Positions 34,624 through 46,897 of a stretch of 64,000 nucleotides of DNA are shown in pieces; within the stretch, counting starts at the first letter, position 1, and every line of letters begins with the position of its first letter. The position numbers and the translations under genes were made by a program. The stretch spans positions 24,329-88,328 of the forward strand of contig JAALGZ010000080.1 in the NCBI GenBank assembly GCA_015227615.1, in the 5' to 3' direction. The notes under the pieces are model-generated. The model had not been told where the DNA came from, searched no databases, and saw only the letters and a program-made list of their open reading frames with translations. Source of the DNA: Labyrinthula sp. Ha (taxonomy: Eukaryota > Sar > Bigyra > Labyrinthulida > Labyrinthulaceae).

Positions 34624-35301
34624 CTATACTATATTTTCGCTTAGAATTAGTGGTTGAATTAAGAGTACACTGTTTTCAGTTGAAATATTGAACCTGTAGT
34701 TGAAATAGTCAACAAGGTCTTTACTTTCTCTAATTTTGAAATCATTCATTCTTTCTTTAAGATCCCAAATTCCATCTCCTAAACAAATCAAAGCTCCACA
34801 AAAACAACTTGATATTATGTAAAGCGATATTTGAGAGTTTAAATCCAAGATGAAAAACAACAGAACTGAAATTAACAAGCAAATTAAGAAGCACACGAAT
34901 TGATGCTTGTACAATTTGAACCTGACTGTTTTTTCCAAGATACATTTATTAACTATATTTGGATATTCACGAAGTTTAAAAATTTCATATTCTTCTTGAA
35001 AATTCTTCTTTTCATTAAGCTCAGATCGAAAAAAAATAATTTGTTTCTTTTTCTCACTAATCATTTCAACTTTATATTCTATAATTTTATCTTGATCAGA
35101 CGAATCTGGATTTGGTTCAACACTTGCATAAAACACACCTTTTGTTCCATTTTTACCTTTTTTTCTCTGTAATCGAGGACTCGGATAGAAAAGAAACATC
35201 ACTAAGCGATCCGTATCTTTTAAACCTGTCCACGCTGTTTCAATATCTAAATCTAATTCAAAATACACTTTAGTTTCAAACACATCTTTGATGAAGTTCA
35301 T
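34624..35301 (-). CDS. SRPBCC/START-like domain membrane protein (left copy)
   Basis: 225 aa, ATG at 35301, TAG stop. Same architecture as the 14318-15052 protein: N-terminal soluble region with Ala-Trp-Thr-Gly-Leu near residue 24, the signature KKGKNGTKGVFYASVEPN at about 47-64, further strands, then two hydrophobic segments (about 132-151 and 158-178) and a charged C-terminal tail. Probably membrane-anchored with the lipid-binding-like domain in the cytosol (no signal peptide), but topology is inferred. It is the most upstream of three tandem members on this strand. A G-U-containing stem (AATACTGTT/AACGGTATT, 35339-35363) lies about 40 nt upstream of the start. The identical protein is encoded at 44483-45160. 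Confidence 0.7.
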   Translation of the reverse strand: MNFIKDVFETKVYFELDLDIETAWTGLKDTDRLVMFLFYPSPRLQRKKGKNGTKGVFYASVEPNPDSSDQDKIIEYKVEMISEKKKQIIFFRSELNEKKNFQEEYEIFKLREYPNIVNKCILEKTVRFKLYKHQFVCFLICLLISVLLFFILDLNSQISLYIISSCFCGALICLGDGIWDLKERMNDFKIRESKDLVDYFNYRFNISTENSVLLIQPLILSENIV

Positions 35302-37044
35302 TTTAGTTTGAGTTTACCTCTTTTTAAATGTACATTTTAATACTGTTAAATTTAAACGGTATTATTTAGTCACTGCTGATTTTCGGGAACAGGAATAGAA
35401 AGTGTCCAAACTGGCCACTCATACTGAAATAATAGAAAGACTTCAAAACCAAAAATAAACTATATTTTACATAAGATATGAAAAACATATATTGCTAAAC
35501 TTAAGCTTAGCAATAAAACTAGTAAATAAATTACTATGGTTCTCAGAAGGGGGGTCTCGAAAAACGCAGTTGTTCAATACAGTTTCACTTTATATTAGAT
35601 AAATGTTTTTGAGAACTTCGCAAGAAAAAACGATAACATATGTTCCAGTTTCCAAACATTTTGATTTACTTTGTTGCTTTTTACGAAAATCAGGAAACTA
35701 TATAAAATGACTTTGCGGGGCAAAACTTCCAAAATTAAATTTTAAACCTCTTGTGTTCAACTTCCTGAAGAGTTAATTATTTGTTATTGTGTCGCTGGAA
35801 AATAAATTTTGTTAGGTGCGTATAATAAAATTTCTGTAAAATATATATTTTCTTCCTGATCAAACTCGTTGTTTAAAATTCTACGACCAGTTTTCTTGCT
35901 TTACAAAACTCTGGTTGAATTAATGTACATTCAACTGGTTGTAGATTTTCTAGTTATTATCAAATGAAAGTTAGAAAGTAGTAGTTAGGTATTTTAGCAA
36001 ATTAAGATATAATCAATTTCATCAAATTAATCAAGATAAAAACAACAAGAAAAGAGCATCGCTAAGTGCAAGTTTGGAAACAAAAGAGAAAAAACTCAAT
36101 TCGAGTAAGCAGCCTTGTGAAAGAATAATTCGAAGAAATACTTTTGTAGCAAGAACAACAACTGAATTTTGGTTCTTTAGTGCCTCATCTGAGTTCTACA
36201 CTTTGTATCAACATCCTTAGTTCATGATTGAGTTTAGTATAGACGTCCAGCACTCTTGTTAGTTTTTTTCACTCAGCCTTAAGTATCTGACTGTTCGAAA
36301 ATTCATTCCAAGAACAAAATATTCTTGGTTTGCTTTAATAGATAATGAACATCAAATTTTTCAAGAAGATTTGATTTTAATACTTTGGGCAAACATTAAT
36401 CCCATGACCTGGAGTTGGTATATTTAGAATCATTGAGATAAACCTCTAAGAATAGTTGTAAGCGGCTGAATAAAAGTTTCATAATTACTCACTAGAATCT
36501 CTAACCATTTTTTTTACAAAATCTTTATTTGTGGGCTCTTTACTTGATCCAATTAACACAAAAGAATAGTTGTGTTGAGAAATAATTAAATGAGTGTTAC
36601 GTTCACAACCAATAGAAAACTTGAAGTGCAGGAGTACTGGTTTTTATGTTTATTCCAGCTGCATAGACATTGCATAAAAAATTGTTTCCTGAATGCTTTT
36701 CTTATTAGTAATATCATCATGATTGAGCATGCGCGCTGTTCTTAAGCATCGATACTTACAACAAGAATGTAATAGCTATTTGAGGTTTAGACGGAACCTT
36801 TATAGTTGGCCATGCGATAGAATGATATTGTGCAAAACAAAGAAGATACTCTTTCACATAGTTCATGGTATGTTTCTATGGTAGGAGTAAATAAATATTC
36901 TTCCAGTTTTCTTTTTTTACAAACTAAGACTTTCTATACGCCTATCTGCTTAGAACCAATATCGGTCAAACAAAATGAATATATTTACCTGAACATGAAA
37001 AGAAAAAACAGAATGAACTTGAGCAAGAAAAATTATGAAGCCCG

Positions 37045-37172
37045 TGTTGTGTTTATGTGTAGTTTACGTTGTTAGTTTAGTTTCTATTTTAGTAGTTAAC
37101 GTTGGTACTTAGAGTTACCTCTGAATACCAGGCATACTTTAATACTTGAACAAAAGAAAACAGAGACAAAAG
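37045..37172 (+). repeat. 5' LTR of the old copia element
   Basis: Starts TGTTGTGTTTATGTG and shares the ordered block GTTGGTA-TTAGAGTTA-CTCTGAATACCAGGC with 41929-42054. The right end is approximate; sequence after it (GGTTAAGAGCC) may be the primer-binding region. Confidence 0.65.
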
Positions 37173-37289
37173 GTTAAGAGCCTTAGTCACTCCACTGATT
37201 CTATTCTTCCTCGTCTTCATTTGCCTACTGCCTCAAAAACTCTTGATATGTATTCTTATTAAACCTATGTTCAAAATTAAAAGGATAGT

Positions 37290-40200
37290 TACATGGAAAA
37301 CATGTTTAAGGTTCTGGTTGCAATTTGTCTACTTGTAGAAGATTTATCTAGCTACATACCTATCGTTTCCACCAAGAAGAATGTTCAAAAAAGTATCACA
37401 AAAGACCTTGTCAAGGTATCGACACTGTGTGTGAGTTATTGGTACTATATGTGTGTTACCAACAAGTTTGTATTAGTCTAAAGATACAGTTCCTTATGTT
37501 AGTTATCTTTCTCCTCAATATTGTAAACTACAGTTTACTCAAAAAGATAGGTACCCAAGCGTTACAAAACTGTGTAAAACGAGTAATACAACGCACTTAT
37601 GCAGATACCAAACAAACCAATGCAATACAATGAAAGAAAATAATGTTTCTAATGAATTACCGAAGCTAGGCTCTCCTGGGGCCCAATTTAGGGATTGAGA
37701 AGCCTCTATGTTTGCTTACCTTAAAAGAAAACAACTTGACCGACATCTTATATGTTTTATTCAATGCACAAAGTATATTCAAGACAAACTATCACACGAA
37801 GATTTAATAAAGAAACTATATACTGACCTCGAAATTAACTATGAAACAGAAACTGTTCAATATTTATAACGATAGCTCCGACAATACAACCATTTCTCTT
37901 ATGAAAAGGCCAACAGAAGGAACTCCATTAGAATACAAACATTTCGTTTTCCCCATACTTAAAGATAAAAAGAAATTTAAGTTAGCTAAAATTAACCACG
38001 CCATGAAAATCCAATCGGTTCTCCATATCGTTAGAAGAACAATATCTGCTGATCTTGTTCAATATATCGACCAAAGCTTGATCTTTATGAAAATTTTTCA
38101 AGAATTAAATAACACTATAAAAAAGATATTGAAACTACACTAATAACAAGTAGAATAAATTTTGCCACTATTCAATTCCGTGAGTTAAATACATATATAT
38201 CTATATTCAAACAACTTTTAACTGAATATGTATCCCACGGAGGAAAGGAAAACAGAGAAATAATTGAAGAATTCTTATATCATATTCCCAATTCTACTTT
38301 TAAAGTTCAAAAAACTCTCTGTTCATCTACTTTTCTGGAAGCTTCTATTTCATTTTTTTCAAACCGTGAGTACCAATATGAACTGACGTTGCGAAAACAC
38401 CAATAACAGACAAAAACATTAGAAACAAGAAAATCGAAGTCAACAAAAGCGACAAAAAATAAAAAAAAATGACTACTGTGTTTTTTGCGGTGGATGGGGG
38501 GGGGTCATAGTAAGTCCAATTATCTCATCAAAGAGAACAGATGTTGTGGCAGTGGTTCTATAGAACACAAACTCCGAGACTGTCACATCAAAGTTGTATA
38601 CTTAAAAAAATAGATATAGTCGATGAAAAAATTTGAAGGTTCTGATATTAAAACGCAAGAAAACAATGAAGATAAATATTTGGATGAAACTCCAAATGAG
38701 TTTAACTTAGCAACAATAAGTATCACTATCAATGAGATTAAGATAAAAACGGCTTGCAGTTGTAAGTTCAAAAAAAATTGCCTTAAATCTCTGTTTGAAT
38801 CTGGAGCTACTGGACACGTTATCAATAATAAAAACATTCTCAAAAGTTCAAAAACTGAAAAAAAATTCCATAATTAGTGCTTTAAAAACCACACAGTTCA
38901 GTACCATTACTGGAGACGTCCCTCTTTTACTCAACAACAATGCATCTCTACTCCAAAACGTTATATATGTTTCGAATCTAAAAAAATATCTTATCATATC
39001 CGAACCAAAGCTAATTGACGATGAAATGGCTATCATCAACGGACCTAAAAATACTACTATATCAAGAAACGGACTCACCATCTCCAACTTTTTTCAAGAC
39101 AATAACCATTTTTCTTGCACTCTTTGTTAAAGCCAAACAGCAACATCTGTTTAAGCTCCCTCAATATTTCATCATCCGACTTATCCCACTATCGTCTTGG
39201 ACACGTCAACAACTTATATATAGAACACACATGAGTCCAACCTCTGAAACAGCAGTGCTTTCGTGGCTGCGCTGCTGAAAAATTGACTGAAGCTAAAAAG
39301 GAAAAAAAAAACCATCGACTACGACAACTCCAGACTATTTAAAGCAACTGCGTCCTTCTTAAAACTTCACGTCGATACTATGGGTCATCTTTCTACCTCT
39401 ATTCAAGGTTATAAATACGCATCTTTATTGATATGCAACTACTCTAGCTTCATCATTCCAATATTAACCAAGTCCAAGTCAAATATCTTTGGAAAAATTG
39501 TAAAACTTCTGAAAAAGATAAAAAAAGAATCATAACACATGAGTAAAGTGTTTATTCTCAGATCGTGGAACTGAATTCTCAAGCTTAGACTCTCTCTATA
39601 ACAAAAAGGAAATACAAAGAGAGTACAGCAACATCTAATTTCCAAGTGAAAATGCCAAAGTCAAACACTACAATAGAACTGTTATGCCCATGGTTAGAAC
39701 CTTTCTAGCTCAGGAAAACATATCTATCAAGTTCTGGTGCTACTGCCTATTTCACAGCAATCGAATCCTAAACATTATTATAAAAGAGAAAGACTACTCA
39801 CCTTATGAAACTTTGTTCAATAAAAAACCACAGGTAAACAACATAAGGTTGTTTGGATCTCGTGGGTACGCTCTGTTTTCTACAAAGAAGGACGTACACT
39901 CTAAGAATACTCAAATAGTTTATCTTGGCCGCGATCAAACTTATCCTCCTCATTTATGTTTCAACCCAAAAAAACAAAAAAGTTCAACGTTTCAGAATTA
40001 TAAGACTTGATGAAATTTGAACCATTATCTGAACTTATGAACACTTCATTGATACTACATCCAAATCCTTAAAAAACGCCGATAGACTTGAAGCATTCGC
40101 TGATAACATTAGAAGAAAACCTGACAATACCTTATTTGAAAAAGATGCCCCTACAACTGATATTGTTGACTCCAGCGACGAGAATGAAGATAATGATTAA

Positions 40201-41780
40201 TCAGGGAAGCCACACGAGTCAAACTCTAATTTACCTCCGTCTTTCACTTTTGTTTCATCTTGTTCAATCTCCGATTCCAAAAATTGAATTGGCGGCTTCA
40301 ATATTACGCCTAATAATATTATTCATGAGAAGCGAAATAGGAAGCAACGAGTTCTGAGTTTAGAAGCAAATCCTATTATAACTGATTCCACAGTTCCACC
40401 AAGAGATTACCATAGTATCAAATCAAGATCTGATGCTAAATTATGGTATGATGCCTATAAAAAAGAGATCGATAGTATTGAAAGAATCAGATTTTTTGAC
40501 ATCGTACCACGACCGCCCATCAATATTAAACTAATCCCATTACCTTGTTTATTTAAATGCAAGATAAATATGCAAGGTGATTGGATCGCCAAAGCCCACA
40601 TTTGCGCGAAAGATGCCACCCAACGAAGTAAGTACTTTTCCACGGACATCCGCTTCTACGCACCCGTCGCTCCTATTCAAACAATATGAATATTTGTTAT
40701 AATTGCTTTAACCTTCAATATGTGGATGAGACAAATGGATATAAAAGCAGAGTTTATTTACGGTCATCTTGACGAACTTATTTATCCTGAGCTCCCAAAA
40801 GGACATCCAAAGGGAGAAAACAGCATGTTAGTATGGAAGACGGCGACAAATATTTATGGTCTGGGGAAAGCGCCAAAGCGTTGGCATAGAACATTGACCA
40901 CTATACTGGAGCGGCTTTAAATGAAGCCGTTAATGAATGAACGATGCTTTTTTATCAATAAGGGGAGGATGAAGATAGTAGTACTTTTCTATGTTGATGA
41001 TCCATTTTATGCTGGAACAGAAGATATGATAAATATTTTTGAAAAGTTTATGGAATGCAAGTTTCAGCTGAAATTAAATTTTGTAGATGATACCTACTTT
41101 GGATTACAACTCATTCACTCTGAACAGTCTTGCTTATTATCTGACCCTCATCATATTTAAAAGGATCTACTCGCCACCAACTTAAACTATCAAAAAAGAA
41201 ACTTACTACTCCTTTTACCAATGAATTCAATAGTGGCTCTTCCAAAATATTATTTAATAAGAAACAATACCAACAAATTGTCGGTATTATAAATTATGTT
41301 ATGCAGCATGGAAGACCAGAAGTGGCTTATGCTGTACATGTATTATTCAGACATATGTCTGCTCCTACTGCTGATACGTTATCTAAAGCGCGTAGAACCT
41401 TGAGATATTTATTTGACACAAAAGATTTGTTTTTAAAATACGATACCACAAAGCAGAAAAACGATTTAAAGATGTTTGTTGATAGTTCATTTGCAAGTGG
41501 ACCTGGAAGACTTTCAGTTTATGGATTCATTATTCTTCTCAACGATAATTTAAATGTGGCTAGATTTAAGCTTGAAGCTGTTGTTGTGAATAATTCTACA
41601 GAAGCCGAATACATTGGAATTAACTTAGCTTTTCGCGAATTAAAAGGAATATTTATTATTTTACGCAATCTCAGTATTGATTTCCAGACGTTTGTGTATG
41701 TTGACAATCAACCTGTTATGAGGATGATACTGAATGACACAGCAGCTGAAAGAAATCGATATTTAGATACATGTTTTTAA
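37290..41780 (+). pseudogene. gag-pol remnant of the old copia element
   Basis: Gag-like frames at about 37290-38140. Two CCHC zinc-knuckle relics (CVFCGG...; CCGSGSIEHKLRDC) at about 38478-38590. Protease with Glu-Ser-Gly-Ala-Thr at about 38797-38811, the catalytic Asp replaced by Glu. Integrase C-terminal part at 39684-40010. Reverse transcriptase with QMDIKAEFIYGHLDE at about 40730-40780 and FYVDDPFYAG near 41000. RNase H at 41301-41780 including STEAEYIGI. Stops and frame changes separate the parts; the element cannot move by itself. Confidence 0.85.
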
Positions 41781-41928
41781 TTTGCAAGGCAGGAGCTTAA
41801 AGGCATGAAAGCAAAGTTAATTTATGTTAAAACTAAAGAAAAGCTTGCGGAGGTGATGACTAAAATGCTCCAAAGAAATAAAATAAATGCTTTTAATAAT
41901 AAAGTATACCACCACTAACTAGGGAAGG

Positions 41929-42054
41929 TGTTGTATTTATATGTGGTTTGCGCATTTAGTTTTTTATGTATATTGTTACTTAGCGTTGGTATTTAGAGTT
42001 ATCTCTGAATACCAGGCATACTTTAATACTTAAACATAAGAAACAGAAATAAAA
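41929..42054 (+). repeat. 3' LTR of the old copia element
   Basis: Begins TGTTGTATTTATATG right after the AGGGAAGG polypurine tract and ends where homology to the 4.84-kb unit begins (GGAAAACTATAAG). Confidence 0.65.
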
Positions 42055-42945
42055 GGAAAACTATAAGAGAGCTTACAGGTGCACAAGAAATATTACGTAA
42101 GAATCATGCATACAGGAAGTATCACAGCAGCAGATCAGAATTACATGGTTTCTATGGGCACCATTGTGCTATCTATATAACCCTGGGAATGATCATGCAT
42201 GTTGAGCTAATCTCTAATATGGGCAATTTTGCTCCCATTATTTCAACTTTATTATGATTTACATTTTTTCATTTTATGCTTGACAAAGTCTACTCAGGCT
42301 GTAATTTAGCATTTTGCTCTCCTATGTCTTGAGAAAACTTTGAGTTAATTACAAGAAAATAGAGTTCAACATCATATACCGAGATTTCAATTTAAATCCT
42401 AGCAATATGAACCTACAAATCAATTCAACAGGATTGTCTTCAAAATCTCAAAGTATATTTCGAAACCGTATTTCTTTCCTCACATACTATACCAATCGTA
42501 TTCTACCATCAGCCCTAATCTCCAAGGGTAAAACTACAATCAAGGAAGCAGAAAAGGTACAAAGATTATTAACTTCACTACAGTAAACTACCCTTTTTTT
42601 AATGAATATACTCATTCAAAGAAACCAAGAACTAAATCTCTATCAAGGAAGATAACTCCAACAGATTAAGAGCCTGTTATTCCAACAAATAGAGAACAAA
42701 AAGATTAAGTCATCTGCTCTAACTTTTGAAAGCTTCCGTACATCTTTTTTGATATTTTATTGCTTGTCCAAAAAGAATAATTCTCATCCGAATAAATCAC
42801 ACAAACTGTACTCATTCCAGAGCTTAAACCGTATAAAAAAACACAAATCATAAGAGGGACAACAACTACAAGCTAAAGAAAAAATTGAAATCCACAGATA
42901 ATATTGAAAAGATAAAAAGTATTGTCTACAGGTGTGTTCTCTCAT

Positions 42946-43335
42946 CTAACTGTGCACTAACTGTTGTTCTCCAGAAAAATTTCCACTTAATGGTTTTTTA
43001 TGACCTTTAGAATCAGGAACATTATGATAATTCACTATTGTTAGAATAAGAGCAGTTATAGAAAAAGTGTGAACTTGAATTACATAATTTTGGTTTTCAG
43101 TTGCTTCCCAAATACTTGTAGTTTCCAATCTGTAGCAAACATCAGCTATTCTTCTTTCACCTTTAAGTCCCTTCGTTCCATTTCCTTTTATTGCTTTTAT
43201 CAGCGAACCTATACTTTTAAATAAGTTTCAAGCTTCTTCTCTGCTCATTCCACTTCTTATTTTCATATACTTATCGATTTTGTAAACAGATTTTTTTCTT
43301 TTATTTTTAAACGGCAAGAAAATATTCAGCACAGT
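42946..43335 (-). pseudogene. SRPBCC-like family fragment, nonsense at conserved Trp (right copy)
   Basis: Counterpart of 33108-33475, with the same TGA at the Trp position (43228-43230). The C-terminal end differs: the frame continues through KPLSGNFSGEQQLVHS to a stop at 42946, whereas the left copy stops earlier after an indel in a T-run. No membrane segment. Confidence 0.7.
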
Positions 43336-43478
43336 ATTTTTAACTGTTAGACTATATAACTGGTACAAAAATATCCGTAAATAAAAATATTTGAAGAAAA
43401 ATCACTTTCAGTTTAGGAATAAAATAAGAGTTAACATTAATCAGTATAAAACTATTAAGCAATAAAGTGAACAGTACA

Positions 43479-44096
43479 TTAAACATTAATCTCATTTTGA
43501 GGTTCACTCATATAACCAATCAATATTTTTCTGTATTTTTTCATTAGATTATAAAGCTCACTATACATGACTACACCGAAGAATATGAAAGCGAGAACAA
43601 AACTACCACCAATAGTGAGAAAAATTCCAGGTATGTTCACAAAAATATTTGCTATGAAACATCCAACGCTTGCAAAGAGAAATCCCATTAACGGAACATA
43701 TATTTCCTTGATTACTTTATAAAAATCTTTTCCCCAACTCAAAACACATGAATTTTCTTTCTTGCCATCCTCCTCCAAGCGAAAAGTTACAACCTCACCT
43801 TCGTTTTTTCTTTCTCGACCAAGCACAAACTCTTTCTTCTCTACCAATATCTTATAATGAATATCATCTATCTCTTGAAATATATATTGAATTTCTGTAT
43901 GTTGAACATGGTGTCCAACCTCTTTTCTATAACTCACCCCTTCTTCACCATTTTACCCTTTGTATCTCTTCATTCCTTTATACCTGCCTTCGATCACTTT
44001 AATGAACTTATCAGTGTTCACTAAATATTTCCAAGCCTTTTCCTTTCTCATTGGAACTATTACTTGTTTATATTTATCCAAATCTAATGTACACAT
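43479..44096 (-). pseudogene. SRPBCC-like membrane protein with one in-frame TAA (right copy)
   Basis: Counterpart of 33620-34237 with the same start (ATG 44096) and same TAA at codon 48 (43953-43955). Downstream of the TAA the translation differs from the left copy at about 24 of 152 residues, in clusters (for example PALFFPVGGNLGF versus PGIFLTIGGSFVL), while the frame and both hydrophobic segments are intact. The flanking DNA on the 5' side is identical, so the differences are confined to this frame. Confidence 0.75.
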
Positions 44097-44117
44097 TTTT
44101 TTTTGATATTATATTTT

Positions 44118-44239
44118 TCAAGAATAGCCCGGAAAAATACAGCTTCAATTATTGCAGTATTTATTGACCGTTTAATAGTAAACTATAACGGTTAAATATT
44201 CAATATATCAAATATGTCAAACGGTCAATAAATTCTTGA
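44118..44239. repeat. Inverted-repeat element (right copy)
   Basis: Identical to 34259-34380: inner 14-bp and outer 7-bp complementary arms, 21 bp upstream of the ATG at 44096. Confidence 0.6.
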
Positions 44240-44482
44240 TAAGTTCGGTAAAGAAATAGAAAAGTTTGTGTGGATTTTAGAAGAATATTGATTTAAAACT
44301 AACAGAAGAAGTTTGTTCACTTGAATTATGATATATTCTAAACTAAACTTTTCTAAATATTATTTTTTTCCAATTTGACGAATAAATTCACACATTTTCC
44401 TTTCTTAAAGCTTGAAAATAAACTCTTTCTTAAAAAATTTTTCAATAAAAAGAACTCTATTGATTAACATTTAATACACAAA

Positions 44483-45160
44483 CTATACTATATTTTCGCT
44501 TAGAATTAGTGGTTGAATTAAGAGTACACTGTTTTCAGTTGAAATATTGAACCTGTAGTTGAAATAGTCAACAAGGTCTTTACTTTCTCTAATTTTGAAA
44601 TCATTCATTCTTTCTTTAAGATCCCAAATTCCATCTCCTAAACAAATCAAAGCTCCACAAAAACAACTTGATATTATGTAAAGCGATATTTGAGAGTTTA
44701 AATCCAAGATGAAAAACAACAGAACTGAAATTAACAAGCAAATTAAGAAGCACACGAATTGATGCTTGTACAATTTGAACCTGACTGTTTTTTCCAAGAT
44801 ACATTTATTAACTATATTTGGATATTCACGAAGTTTAAAAATTTCATATTCTTCTTGAAAATTCTTCTTTTCATTAAGCTCAGATCGAAAAAAAATAATT
44901 TGTTTCTTTTTCTCACTAATCATTTCAACTTTATATTCTATAATTTTATCTTGATCAGACGAATCTGGATTTGGTTCAACACTTGCATAAAACACACCTT
45001 TTGTTCCATTTTTACCTTTTTTTCTCTGTAATCGAGGACTCGGATAGAAAAGAAACATCACTAAGCGATCCGTATCTTTTAAACCTGTCCACGCTGTTTC
45101 AATATCTAAATCTAATTCAAAATACACTTTAGTTTCAAACACATCTTTGATGAAGTTCAT
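44483..45160 (-). CDS. SRPBCC/START-like domain membrane protein (right copy)
   Basis: 225 aa, protein identical to that at 34624-35301: soluble helix-grip-like region with the signature KKGKNGTKGVFYASVEPN, then two membrane segments and a polar tail. Its flanks are also identical to the left copy for about a kilobase on each side, implying very recent duplication or gene conversion here. Head of a minus-strand series of three related frames. Confidence 0.7.
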   Translation of the reverse strand: MNFIKDVFETKVYFELDLDIETAWTGLKDTDRLVMFLFYPSPRLQRKKGKNGTKGVFYASVEPNPDSSDQDKIIEYKVEMISEKKKQIIFFRSELNEKKNFQEEYEIFKLREYPNIVNKCILEKTVRFKLYKHQFVCFLICLLISVLLFFILDLNSQISLYIISSCFCGALICLGDGIWDLKERMNDFKIRESKDLVDYFNYRFNISTENSVLLIQPLILSENIV

Positions 45161-46897
45161 TTTAGTTTGAGTTTACCTCTTTTTAAATGTACATTTTAAT
45201 ACTGTTAAATTTAAACGGTATTATTTAGTCACTGCTGATTTTCGGGAACAGGAATAGAAAGTGTCCAAACTGGCCACTCATACTGAAATAATAGAAAGAC
45301 TTCAAAACCAAAAATAAACTATATTTTACATAAGATATGAAAAACATATATTGCTAAACTTAAGCTTAGCAATAAAACTAGTAAATAAATTACTATGGTT
45401 CTCAGAAGGGGGGTCTCGAAAAACGCAGTTGTTCAATACAGTTTCACTTTATATTAGATAAATGTTTTTGAGAACTTCGCAAGAAAAAACGATAACATAT
45501 GTTCCAGTTTCCAAACATTTTGATTTACTTTGTTGCTTTTTACGAAAATCAGGAAACTATATAAAATGACTTTGCGGGGCAAAACTTCCAAAATTAAATT
45601 TTAAACCTCTTGTGTTCAACTTCCTGAAGAGTTAATTATTTGTTATTGTGTCGCTGGAAAATAAATTTTGTTAGGTGCGTATAATAAAATTTCTGTAAAA
45701 TATATATTTTCTTCCTGATCAAACTCGTTGTTTAAAATTCTACGACCAGTTTTCTTGCTTTACAAAACTCTGGTTGAATTAATGTACATTCAACTGGTTG
45801 TAGATTTTCTAGTTATTATCAAATGAAAGTTAGAAAGTAGTAGTTAGGTATTCTAGCAAATTAAGCCATAATCAATTTCACCAAATTAATCAAGGTAAAA
45901 AATAACAAGAAAAGAGCATCGCTAAGTGCAAGTTTGGAAACAAAAGAGCAAAAAACTCAATTCGAGTAAGCAGCCTTGTGAAAGTATAATTCGAAGAAAT
46001 ACTTTTGTAGCAAGAACAACAACTGAATTTTGGTTCTTTAGTGCCTCATCTGAGTTCTACACTTTGTATCAACATCCTTAGTTCATGATTGAGTTTAGTA
46101 TAGACGTCTAGCGCTCTTGTTAGTTTTTTTACTCAGCCTTAAGTATCTGACTGTTCAAAAATTGATTCCAAGAACAAAATATCCTTGTTTCGCTTTAATA
46201 GATAATGAACATCAAATTTTTCAAGAAGATTTGATTTTAATACTTTGTGGAAATATTAATCTGATGACCTAGAGTTGGTATATTTAGAATCATTGAGATA
46301 AACCTCTAAGAATAGTTGTAACCGGCTGAATAGAAGTTGTATAATTACTCACTAGAATCTATAGCCATTTTTGTTTACAAAATCTTTATTTGTGGGATCT
46401 TTAAATGATCCAATTAACACAAAAGAATAGTTGTGTTGAGAAATAATTAAATGAGTGTTACGTTCACAACCGATAGAAAACTTAAAGTACAGGAGTAGTG
46501 GTTTCTATGTTTATTCCAGCTGCATAGACATTGCATAAAAAATTGTCTCCTGAATGCTTTTATAATTAGTAATGTCATCATGAATGAGCATACGCGCTGT
46601 TCTTAAGCGTCGATAGTTACAACAAAATGTAATAGCTATTTGAGGTCTAGATGGAACCTTTTTGGTTGGCCATGCGATAGAATGATATTGTGCAAAACAA
46701 TGAAGATACTCTTTCACATAGTTCATGGTATGTTTCTATTGTAGGAGTAAATAAATATTCTTCCGGTTTTCTTTTTTTACAAACTAAGCCTTTCTATAAG
46801 CCTATCTGCTCAGAACCAATATCGGTCAAACAAAATGAATATATTTACCTGAACATGAAAAGAAAAAACAGAATGAACTTGAGCAAGAAAAATTATG

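Larger units (their letters stand above)
32195..37037. repeat. 4.84-kb duplicated unit, left copy
   Basis: Matches 42055-46897 in direct orientation; both ends are offset by 9,860 bp, so both copies are 4,843 bp. Identity is uneven: the first roughly 900 bp and last roughly 1 kb differ at scattered sites, while about 34080-35930 is essentially identical. The unit holds three minus-strand members of the SRPBCC-like membrane family. Its left 300 bp (32195-32500) also carry an open plus frame, broken by stops in the right copy, so probably an old unrecognised coding remnant. Confidence 0.92.
37045..42054 (+). mobile_element. Old, dead Ty1/copia LTR retrotransposon between the two duplicated units
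   Basis: Bounded by two related terminal sequences (listed separately) that share TGTTGT...GAATACCAGGCATACTTTAA; they differ at many positions, so the insertion is old. The polypurine tract AGGGAAGG precedes the 3' LTR at 41921. The internal region holds gag, protease, integrase, reverse transcriptase and RNase H remnants in copia order. The element starts 7 bp after the left unit ends, and its 3' LTR runs straight into the right unit. No 5-bp target-site duplication is visible. Confidence 0.85.
42055..46897. repeat. 4.84-kb duplicated unit, right copy
   Basis: Direct repeat of 32195-37037. It begins immediately at the end of the old copia 3' LTR and ends at AAAAATTATG, after which the two copies part. 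The three SRPBCC-like frames recur with the same nonsense codons, so these predate the duplication or were homogenised. Confidence 0.92.

Noticed and set aside
36830-37075. Plus frame at the end of the left duplicated unit
   Set aside because: The copy at 46690-46920 differs at the end because the unit boundary cuts it; no motif and no conservation beyond the duplication itself.
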